64,000 nt of DNA from JANQIV01 sp050117315 (GTDB taxonomy: Bacteria; Bacteroidota; Ignavibacteria; Ignavibacteriales; Melioribacteraceae): NCBI GenBank assembly GCA_050117315.1, contig JASFMY010000010.1, positions 1 to 64,000 of the forward strand, in the 5' to 3' direction. Each line of letters opens with the position of its first letter. Within the stretch, counting starts at the first letter, position 1. The position numbers were made by a program, and so were the translations under genes. The notes under the pieces are model-generated. The model was not told the origin of the DNA. It ran no database searches and worked only from the letters and a program-made list of their open reading frames with translations. Positions 56,819 through 64,000 of this stretch are shown here, piece by piece.

Positions 56819-57217
56819 ATGAATGGTGAAACAAATTTAGAAAGATTGATAAAAGGAATGACTCCTGTCCTGAATGAAGGTGAGTATGTTTTTGTTACAG
56901 TAAAGTCGGTTGAGAAAATATCAAAGCAGGAGATTGTTTGTGAGTTCAAAGAGAAAGAAGGTATTTCAGTAATATTAAAAAAGGAAACCGCGGATAAGCT
57001 AAATCTTTCTTACTCATTTGTTTCTGCATGGATAACGCTTGAAATACCTTCATCACTATCGGCAGTAGGTTTAACTGCCGCCTTCTCAACAGAATTAGCC
57101 AAACATGATATAAGCTGCAACGTAATAGCAGGTTATTATCACGACCATATTTTTGTAGATGTAAAAGGTAAAAACAAAGCGGTAAGGGTACTAAAAGAAT
57201 TATCGGAAAGTTATTGA
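56819..57217 (+). CDS. ACT-domain protein (DUF2241 type)
   Basis: 132 residues. Two tandem ACT-like halves: LKGMTP-type start (RLIKGMTPVLNEGEYVFVTV, about 9-28) and LTAAFSTELAKHDISCNVIAGYYHDHIFVDV near the end, the ACT_3 / DUF2241 pattern. Such proteins bind small ligands, often amino acids, and may regulate enzymes. No partner is beside it. Confidence 0.85.
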   Translation: MNGETNLERLIKGMTPVLNEGEYVFVTVKSVEKISKQEIVCEFKEKEGISVILKKETADKLNLSYSFVSAWITLEIPSSLSAVGLTAAFSTELAKHDISCNVIAGYYHDHIFVDVKGKNKAVRVLKELSESY

Positions 57218-57651
57218 CAATGTTTTCCTTATCATTACCTAATCATTCTCCCGGTTGATCGCATATGCGTCAATTAAAAAATATTATGTCACTCCTACTG
57301 AAGCTTGTGACTGTTGACAAAGGCATATAAAATCCCCGAAATCTTCCCGCAAGGGACAAGTAAAGATTTCGGGGATTTATGGCAAAGCCATCACTATGTG
57401 AAAAAACAGCTCCTATCAGAGGAGTAAAAATGTTAATAGGAACTATATTATTTTGTAACTTACAAGAAGAAAGTCGGGTTTTTGTTCAAATTGTTTATAT
57501 TCATTTTGAAAGTCCTGCTGATGTGAAAATTCTTAGCAGTAGTGAAAAAATTTCGCATCAAAATTTGAAAAAAAGCTAATAAATGCAAAAATCAAACTAA
57601 ATCTTTGGTGTAAAATTTGTTCTAAAATGATAAAAATTTAGGGACCTGATA
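57218..57651. other. gap with palindrome and a doubtful ORF
   Basis: It contains the palindrome at 57331-57377 and a 66-codon frame just after it (57379-57579) that shows no family resemblance or ribosome binding site. I treat it as non-coding. Confidence 0.45.
57331..57377. repeat. CCCCGAAATCTT palindrome, copy 2
   Basis: AATCCCCGAAATCTT and its exact reverse complement flank a 17-base loop whose complement (ACTTGTCCC) matches the loop of copy 1 at 46939-46983. Confidence 0.85.
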
Positions 57652-60411
57652 ATGAGCAAAATTATTTTACTTTCTTTAGTAGCTTTTTTGTTTACCTCTT
57701 CACCTATTTTTTCAGCTAATGAATTATCAGTAAAAGACAATGATCAATATGGTTCAAAACCAGGTTATATTGAAAAAGCCACATTAGTGATTGAGCCTTT
57801 TGGTAGTTATACGGAACAATCCCTTTATCTTGAGTATTCTGAGAGAAATCAATTTACTTCTAACTTGCTTGAAATTGTACATAGGTTTGAATTACCAAAT
57901 GATGCTGTAATTAACGATATGTGGTTATGGATTGGTGATAGTGTTATGCAGGCACGGATGTATGACACCTGGAGTGCAAGAGAAGTTTACGATAGTATAG
58001 TTGCTGCACATTATGACCCGGCATTTCTTGCTAAGATTGGCAGTCAATATGAATTGAAGGTTTATCCATTGGCTTCCGGCGGAAGACGGAAAGTAAAAAT
58101 TAATTTTATAGTTCCCACTTTATGGTATGGTAATCAGGCAACAGCTGAGTTACCTTTAGAAATGTTGCAATCGAATAACGCTGATCAAAAGCCTCTCGAG
58201 ATTCTTTACCGGACAAAACAAGATTCTTGGGGAACACCCACTTTGCTGGAATCCCCCGAATTAGAATTCGATGATTTGGTGGATACCCTGGATTACCATT
58301 TTCAGTATTTGCACCTGGATGATATTTCAGAATATACATCACTAAATTTTAGGTTTAATACTCAATTTAATAACGGTTATTTAGTTGATGGATATCAAGA
58401 TAAAAGTAGTTATACATATTTTCAGCTTGGTATATTGCCGGCAGATTTTTTTAACATAAAGTCAGATTCATCTTCCCAAAATGTTCTTGTTGCTTTAGAT
58501 TTTAGCGGCTCTTTTAAAAAAGATATACAAAATAATGTATTAACTTATAGGTTATTGATAGAAAATTCACTAAAACCTAATGATAAATTCAAATTTTTTG
58601 TTTCAGGTGATGGAGAAATAATAAATTACACTGATACTTTCATGCCTGCTTCCGAACAAAGTATAAACGGAGTTTTTAACGAATTTATTCAAAGCGATTT
58701 TGCAGAATCGATAGATCAAATTTATACACCGAATATACTTTTTTGTGATTATAGTGCATCAGTAAACTGGAACTATAACGATTTATCGTTGTCTGCACGT
58801 TTAACTGAATATAATCAAATTAGCAGTTCAATTAATTCTATTACAAGTTCTAATGTAGTTGCAGCATATCGTCATGGTTACGATGATTTAATTGATCAGA
58901 ATACAGCGGATCAAGTTATTGAAAAGCTTGATTCCCTCTTTATAAACGGCGGTAGATTTCTCACTTATTATGATTATAACAGGGAAGACGGAGAAAGATT
59001 AGCAACACACTATATAAATGAATTAAAAGTAAAAAAAAGAGTAACAACCGCACTTACTCTTTACCGGAGTGAGGAGGGTAACATTGGAATGGATTTCCCT
59101 GAATCCATAACTCGTAATGCTTCATATTTTTTAGAATATAATGATCCTGATGTAAAAGTAGAACTGGTAGATGAGTATGGTGATCCGGCAGTTATTTCTA
59201 AAAAAATTGACAATGGATTAATTGTTGTCTCCGGTATTTGGTCATTGCGAGACGATGATGCTATGAAAGCTTTGTTGGGAGCTCCTTTGCTTGGTGTAAA
59301 TTCCAATACTGCCCAGTTTATATTGGACGAGTTACTAAATGAAATTAAAGTTGAATTCCAGAGTAATAGTTTTTCTAAAGTTATCATTTTAAGTGATTCG
59401 GATTCGCTAATTTCTAAAGATGAATCGGAAAATATGGTACAAGAATATTTTGCAGGTTATGGTGAAGATTATCCCCGTTTTCTTTCAATAAACTTATTGG
59501 ATAATGAAGTTTTCACCCCACCTTCTATTTCAGATAACCAAGTAGAATATTACGGTAGCGGTTATTTTCTCAGTAAAATAGCGGATGCAAGTAATGGTAT
59601 TCATATGGAAAAACATTTATTTGATTGGCAATATATCCATTCAGTTTTTTCACCGTATACGGTACCTAGTATTTCGGAGTTAAATATTGAAGTAACTGTT
59701 GACAACGGAAATGGTGAACTGCTTGAATTAAGAGAAATAAACGAATTCCCCGACCCGAATAAACCAAGATTCTTTTTAGGCAAATCCAATTCCCAAACAA
59801 AAATGAATTTTCAGATTTCTGCAAGATTTGATGAAGCAGATACAGATAGCCTGAGGCAATTCGAATTTTTGGTCCCGTATGATACAACATCGTTTAATAA
59901 AATTATATCTTCTATGCTTGGTTATGAAAATATATTAGATAAGCTTAATGAAACACCGATTGATACATTGGAAGTAGTCCGTTTATCAATAGATTATAAT
60001 TTGCTTACTGATTTTACTGCACTTCTTGCATTAGAACCAAACGATACTCTTCATTTTATGAATGATCCTTTTGATGAGAGTACTTTAACTACTGTTGAGG
60101 ACAGTGAAGATGAAAGTGATTCAACTTATATTGTAGCTTATCCTAATCCTTTCAACAACATGGTGAAACTTCAATTCAATCTTGAAGCCCCATCAATTAT
60201 TTCAGCAGCTATTTATAATTTCATTGGGCAGAAGATCTTTGACGTGGCAAATGATGAAAGTGTAGAAGGGACTAAAATATATACTTGGAATGGCAGAAAT
60301 AATTTTGGATCAACAGTAAGCAGCGGTTTTTATATAATAAGAGCAATTATTACGGATCAAAAAACAAAAAAAGAAAATGTTTACACACACAAATTAATTT
60401 TATTAAAGTAG
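57652..60411 (+). CDS. VIT/VWA-domain protein with T9SS sorting domain
   Basis: 919 residues. Signal peptide (1-21), VIT domain (about 30-165; DNDQYGSKPGYIEKATLVIE, ELPNDAVINDMWLWIGD, MYDTWSAREVYD), a VWA-like domain with LDFSGSFKKD (metal site), a long middle part, and a C-terminal T9SS type A sorting domain (about 825-919; AYPNPFNNMVKLQF, WNGRNNFGS, HKLILLK). Vault/inter-alpha-trypsin (VIT) proteins bind partners via VWA. The tail means export through the PorT-type machinery to the cell surface or medium. A GGGCR-type RBS is not needed to place ATG 57652; GGGAC lies upstream. Confidence 0.88.
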   Translation: MSKIILLSLVAFLFTSSPIFSANELSVKDNDQYGSKPGYIEKATLVIEPFGSYTEQSLYLEYSERNQFTSNLLEIVHRFELPNDAVINDMWLWIGDSVMQARMYDTWSAREVYDSIVAAHYDPAFLAKIGSQYELKVYPLASGGRRKVKINFIVPTLWYGNQATAELPLEMLQSNNADQKPLEILYRTKQDSWGTPTLLESPELEFDDLVDTLDYHFQYLHLDDISEYTSLNFRFNTQFNNGYLVDGYQDKSSYTYFQLGILPADFFNIKSDSSSQNVLVALDFSGSFKKDIQNNVLTYRLLIENSLKPNDKFKFFVSGDGEIINYTDTFMPASEQSINGVFNEFIQSDFAESIDQIYTPNILFCDYSASVNWNYNDLSLSARLTEYNQISSSINSITSSNVVAAYRHGYDDLIDQNTADQVIEKLDSLFINGGRFLTYYDYNREDGERLATHYINELKVKKRVTTALTLYRSEEGNIGMDFPESITRNASYFLEYNDPDVKVELVDEYGDPAVISKKIDNGLIVVSGIWSLRDDDAMKALLGAPLLGVNSNTAQFILDELLNEIKVEFQSNSFSKVIILSDSDSLISKDESENMVQEYFAGYGEDYPRFLSINLLDNEVFTPPSISDNQVEYYGSGYFLSKIADASNGIHMEKHLFDWQYIHSVFSPYTVPSISELNIEVTVDNGNGELLELREINEFPDPNKPRFFLGKSNSQTKMNFQISARFDEADTDSLRQFEFLVPYDTTSFNKIISSMLGYENILDKLNETPIDTLEVVRLSIDYNLLTDFTALLALEPNDTLHFMNDPFDESTLTTVEDSEDESDSTYIVAYPNPFNNMVKLQFNLEAPSIISAAIYNFIGQKIFDVANDESVEGTKIYTWNGRNNFGSTVSSGFYIIRAIITDQKTKKENVYTHKLILLK

Positions 60412-60676
60412 TTTTTGCTTACAGTCGTTTGCGAATAGAACTTAATTAGCAGATAAAATGAAATTATTCATCATAAGACTGTTTTATATATTTCTGTTAA
60501 TGAATATGCCTGGTTAGAGGAGAAGCAGGAAGCCTGAAAATATTTTAGATAAAGGTCTATTATTCGGATATCCAAAAGTGATCCCGTAAAAAATCCGGCA
60601 AGTTAGAGTTGGCAAAAAAGATTTTGAAAAATTTATTTAAGGAATTACTGATAATAAAATATCAGTGAGGGAAATT
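60412..60676. other. gap with a possible gene remnant
   Basis: A frame near 60525-60592 reads RKPENILDKGLLFGYPKVIP and then stops; LLFGYP resembles ILFGYP in the gene that follows. It could be a decayed upstream copy of the DUF483-like domain. Confidence 0.3.
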
Positions 60677-62845
60677 ATGCAAACAAAAAAATCTTATTCA
60701 AAAGATGAATTTGAGTTCTATTATTTAATAGAACTTACAAAACAAAAAATCAAACCATTAAGCCGTTGGGAAAAACCGGTGAGTAATCATCAGCGCAATA
60801 TACTTAAACGCCATGGGTTATTCGTTGAAGTTGTTCCTCGTAAAACGCTTATCGGCAGAAGAGTATACGAGACAGTTTTCAGTACATCTTCGCGGTACAC
60901 AAATTATTATTCAAAAAAATTTGCTAATGCTTATTTCAGTAAAGCACATACTGAACAAAAGCTGGAAGGTATCTTATTTGGATATCCGTCCTGTTGCGTT
61001 AAACAGTTTATAGAACACCCTTACTCAAAAAATAACCTTATAAGAGGAGATCAATCAATATTATTTCACTGGGCGTGTAATAACTGCAGGATTACGCCGG
61101 AGCTGCTTCCGTATTATCGTTCTGTATATAATCAAGTAAGTGAAGAATTAAAAGGCGGAATTACTATTGACAATAATGATGTAATTTTCAGCAAGCGGCG
61201 GAAAATAATACAATCAACCGCAGCAGCTCTTCTGCTTTCCGCCGGGATAGTCTCGGCACAAAGTATCACGGATAGTACACATTATATCCCGGTGGAAGGT
61301 GATGATGACCTAAACGGGCTTACTTATGCTGAAGAAATATATTTAGGTAATTACTATTACGGTAGTGGAACGTGCGATACTTTTGCAAAATTTTATAAAA
61401 CCGTAATCGATTCACTACCTACTTATGAATGTGACGACGAGGTATATCTGCTCCATTACAAACTAAGAGGTATAGTAACCTGTCCTAAATGCGGACTGAA
61501 TCTTAATATGGGTTATGTAACAATTGTTAATCCCATGCAGAACCTTGAAATGGATATCTCTTACTTAGGACTTCATTTTATGGAAAACGGATTTTTCTCT
61601 TATGAATCAAGCATAGATACGGGCAGAATAGACATCGATAAATTAAAGAAAATATTATTCTCCTTTGATCAGGAACATATGCTTAGTGTTGAGGGAGATA
61701 CCGATGGCGACGGACTAACCGATGTTGAAGAAGATAGTCTTTGGCTTGACCATTCGGATAATGATACAGACAATAACGGTATACCAGATGGCGCTCAGTT
61801 GGCTCAGGAACTTATCCGTATTTTCCCCAAATTAGAAGAGGAATCCGATAATATTCATAGCTATATTAAGTTTATGCCGGTTTGGGGTATTGAAAATTGT
61901 GAGGTTTGCGGTTCTAGTCATAACATGGGATATGTTGAAATAACCAACCCTGAAAATGAAAACACAGTGCAAATCCCTTATTTAGCTCTTCATTCACTTG
62001 CTCACGGCAGTTTTTCGTATAACGGAACTGTACATCAGAATGAAAGAGTAGATCCAATAGAATTATTACGAACAATTAAAACGCATACCGTTTTTATAGA
62101 TAACGATACTGATAGCGATGGTTTAAATGATTCCGAAGAAGAGTATTTCGGTTTGGATATAAATAAAATTGATACGGATAATAACGGTATTTGCGATACG
62201 AAAGAATTAGCATTAAAATTTGTTAATGATATCAAAGCTTTACCGACAGAACCGAGGACGGACGGTCCTTACATTGAATATATTGACATGGATGGAATTC
62301 ATCTCTGCTCCGTTTGCGGAGAGGACGTTGTAATGGGTATAATGAATATTTATAATCCGCTTGTTAATACAATCCAGCCTTTTGAAATAAGCTACTATGC
62401 ATTTCATTTCATGGAGAAAGGAAGTTTTGAACACGAAGGATTGCCCGATTATTGGGGGGACAGCAACAGGATTGACCCGGTAGAATTGTCAAATTATCTA
62501 TATAGTACTGTTACCAACGTTAAACAAGATGAAAACGAACAAATCCCAAAACAATTTGCCCTGCTTCAAAATTATCCGAACCCTTTTAATCCCGGGACAA
62601 CAATAATACGTTTCGATTTACCTCATGAGTCAAAAGTAAATTTACAAGTTTTTAATTTACTCGGAGAAAAAATTGCAGAAATACTTCACAACAAAATAAA
62701 ATCAGCCGGGCAGCATTCTGTAACCTGGAATACAGGTTTAAGCGGAACATTACCGAGCGGGATTTATCTTCTTAGAGCAGATATAAAGTCGTTAAAGAAT
62801 AATGAAAGTTATAGTTTTGTTAGAAAAATGATTTTACTCAAATAA
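60677..62845 (+). CDS. DUF483-like protein fused to a T9SS-exported CxxCG repeat protein
   Basis: 722 residues with an odd build. Residues 1-170 are a soluble domain with LFGYPSCCVKQF (Cys106-Cys107) and ACNNC (134-137), close to the pattern I know from DUF483. Residues 173-195 (KRRKIIQSTAAALLLSAGIV, then SAQ) look exactly like a signal peptide, but inside the protein. Then come three repeats of about 150 residues, each with CxxCG (CPKCG, CEVCG, CSVCG), a following MG, and G-x-FSY/FEH, separated by calcium-binding DTDGDGLTD-type loops (thrombospondin type 3-like). A T9SS sorting domain ends it (NYPNPFNPGTTIIRF, KMILLK). I chose ATG 60677, 5 bases after GAGGG; there is no ATG near the inner signal. 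Function unknown. Confidence 0.75.
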   Translation: MQTKKSYSKDEFEFYYLIELTKQKIKPLSRWEKPVSNHQRNILKRHGLFVEVVPRKTLIGRRVYETVFSTSSRYTNYYSKKFANAYFSKAHTEQKLEGILFGYPSCCVKQFIEHPYSKNNLIRGDQSILFHWACNNCRITPELLPYYRSVYNQVSEELKGGITIDNNDVIFSKRRKIIQSTAAALLLSAGIVSAQSITDSTHYIPVEGDDDLNGLTYAEEIYLGNYYYGSGTCDTFAKFYKTVIDSLPTYECDDEVYLLHYKLRGIVTCPKCGLNLNMGYVTIVNPMQNLEMDISYLGLHFMENGFFSYESSIDTGRIDIDKLKKILFSFDQEHMLSVEGDTDGDGLTDVEEDSLWLDHSDNDTDNNGIPDGAQLAQELIRIFPKLEEESDNIHSYIKFMPVWGIENCEVCGSSHNMGYVEITNPENENTVQIPYLALHSLAHGSFSYNGTVHQNERVDPIELLRTIKTHTVFIDNDTDSDGLNDSEEEYFGLDINKIDTDNNGICDTKELALKFVNDIKALPTEPRTDGPYIEYIDMDGIHLCSVCGEDVVMGIMNIYNPLVNTIQPFEISYYAFHFMEKGSFEHEGLPDYWGDSNRIDPVELSNYLYSTVTNVKQDENEQIPKQFALLQNYPNPFNPGTTIIRFDLPHESKVNLQVFNLLGEKIAEILHNKIKSAGQHSVTWNTGLSGTLPSGIYLLRADIKSLKNNESYSFVRKMILLK

Positions 62846-63247
62846 ATCTAAATAAGAACAAAAGGCATTATTTAATAAAAAGCATTACACCGATTAAGCA
62901 GTGATCCCTTAATAAAATACATGTTGAGTGAAAACGACATACTATTTTAATGAAAAATCAAAGGGGATTAGGAGCAACGATTTAAATCCAATAGATAAGT
63001 AGAGTTTCTGCAAAATTATTGTATCCTAAGAAGAGCTGACCTGCTCATTAAAATAAAATTAGTGCTAAATTAAATAATTTTCATTAGATTATTTTATCTT
63101 TTCGTCTTGAAACTATACTTAATTCTCTTGATTAGGTGGGCTACATAAAATCATATATATGTAATAATAAAAGACCTCGGTTTGAGAAAAAAATTCATAT
63201 TCAATTCATTTTTATTTTACCATAAACATATTTAAGGGAGAGAAAGT
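62846..63247. other. gap before the porin-like gene
   Basis: No gene. It holds AGAGTTTCTGCAAAATT (63001-63017), a lone end of the 143-bp element family. The promoter for the porin-like gene is presumably near 63100-63230. Confidence 0.45.
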
Positions 63248-64000
63248 ATGAAAAAACTAATACCTATTGCTTTGTTTTTCTTTGTCTGCATTAACTTAAA
63301 TGCACAGACTGAAAAAGAAAAAAAATCTTTCGGTATTTCTTTTAAGGGTTTTGTAAAAACCGATGCTATGCTTGATACAAGGCAGACAGTTACTGTAAGG
63401 GAAGGGCACTTTCTTCTTTATCCTCAGCCTGAAGTAAATGACCCGGACGATGAAGATATTAATGCAACTGCAAACTTTAATATGCTTTCAATACAGACCA
63501 GGCTGACAGGTACAATAACGGGGCCGGATGCATTTGGCGCTAAATCAAGCGGTGTTGTTGAAGGCGCTTTTTTCGGGCATTCAAACGGCGACATTAACGG
63601 GTTCAGACTAAGACATGCATTCTTAAAGCTTGATTGGGAAAAATCAACTTTGATGATTGGTCAATACTGGCATCCGATGTTTATTACAGAGGTGTTTCCG
63701 GGGGTAATTTCGTTTAATACAGGTGTACCTTTTCAGCCGTTCTCCAGGAACCCGCAAATCAGGTTTATTCAAAAAGTTGAAAAGGTTGAGCTTACTTTTG
63801 TTGCTGCCTCCCAGAGGGATTTTGCAAGTATTGGTCCTTCAGAAACAAATCCTAATTTGACGGAAACTACATCTAGATTCTTAAGGAATTCGGTAATACC
63901 GATTCTTGATGTTAATCTAAAATATAAATCCGATAAATTGGTTGCAGGCGCCGGGGTAAATTTTAAATCGCTTACTCCAAGAACAGTCACGGCGTACGGT
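63248..64000 (+). CDS. outer-membrane porin-like protein, 5' part
   Basis: At least 251 residues; runs off the right edge with no stop. Signal peptide (1-20, ending INLNAQ), then amphipathic strands: FGISFKGFVKTDAMLDTRQ, SIQTRLTGTI, FRLRHAFLKLDWEKSTLMIG and FNTGVPFQPF. This resembles DcaP-like or general porins of the Bacteroidetes group, beta-barrels that admit small solutes. ATG 63248 follows GGGAGAG. Substrate unknown. Confidence 0.8.
   Translation, partial: MKKLIPIALFFFVCINLNAQTEKEKKSFGISFKGFVKTDAMLDTRQTVTVREGHFLLYPQPEVNDPDDEDINATANFNMLSIQTRLTGTITGPDAFGAKSSGVVEGAFFGHSNGDINGFRLRHAFLKLDWEKSTLMIGQYWHPMFITEVFPGVISFNTGVPFQPFSRNPQIRFIQKVEKVELTFVAASQRDFASIGPSETNPNLTETTSRFLRNSVIPILDVNLKYKSDKLVAGAGVNFKSLTPRTVTAYG

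Noticed and set aside
57379..57579. 66-codon ORF after the CCCCGAAATCTT palindrome
   Set aside because: Its ATG touches the palindrome, there is no ribosome binding site, and the translation shows no family pattern; it looks like chance.

Overview
The window looks like chromosomal DNA of a member of the Ignavibacteria/Melioribacter branch of the Bacteroidetes-Chlorobi group. It is AT-rich. Two secreted proteins end in a type IX secretion (T9SS) sorting domain with a YPNPFN core, and there are many lipoproteins, multi-PAS histidine kinases and carbohydrate-active enzymes (GH20, GH8, GH97). The group assignment is inference from these traits; no rRNA or tRNA gene is visible to confirm it. I saw no CRISPR array.

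Layout. 345-6927: a helicase/ATPase cluster on the + strand: a PIF1-type helicase, a BrxD-like (DUF2791-type) ATPase preceded by four SAP-like repeats, and an Lhr-like DEAH helicase split by a one-base frameshift just before motif VI. The ATPase/helicase pair is known from BREX type 2 and Shango-like anti-phage systems, so this is the best candidate for an unusual defence module. 7065-18186: M28 peptidase, orphan PstS-like lipoprotein, nitroreductase, two related histidine kinases, a broken HEAT-repeat protein, a 7TM-SpoIIE phosphatase, a DUF2459 protein, a cyclophilin lipoprotein and a membrane protein. 18193-25969: penicillin-binding protein 1C with a giant bacterial alpha-2-macroglobulin, a classic periplasmic pair. 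26193-29160: an accessory patch with a decayed TPR gene, an IS200/RAYT-type transposase between 88-bp direct repeats, a nucleotidyltransferase-like gene and palindromic elements. 29172-38080: GH20, membrane protein, phosphatidylserine decarboxylase-like protein, oxidoreductase, C_GCAxxG_C_C protein, TetR regulator, GH8. 38273-53238: a 1415-residue PAS/GAF histidine kinase, a NikR-like regulator with an altered metal site, a TonB-domain protein, AI-2E permease, a GntR-SPFH pair, a YfbK-like VWA protein, transketolase, a tiny cyanovirin-like protein and an MFS transporter. 53239-54640: a gene-free stretch holding a 22-bp tandem array and a MITE. 54641-64000: GH97, an ACT-domain protein, two T9SS-exported proteins (one with a strange N-terminal DUF483-like domain and an internal signal peptide), and a truncated outer-membrane porin-like gene at the right edge.

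Repeats are a main theme. There are three copies of a 116-148 bp element with TATA ends, a 143-bp element with perfect 18-bp terminal inverted repeats plus fragments, two copies of a CCCCGAAATCTT palindrome, REP-like hairpins around the transposase and a 22-bp periodic array. Two genes (the Lhr-like helicase and the HEAT protein) are each broken by what looks like one extra A; that may be genuine inactivation or sequencing error.
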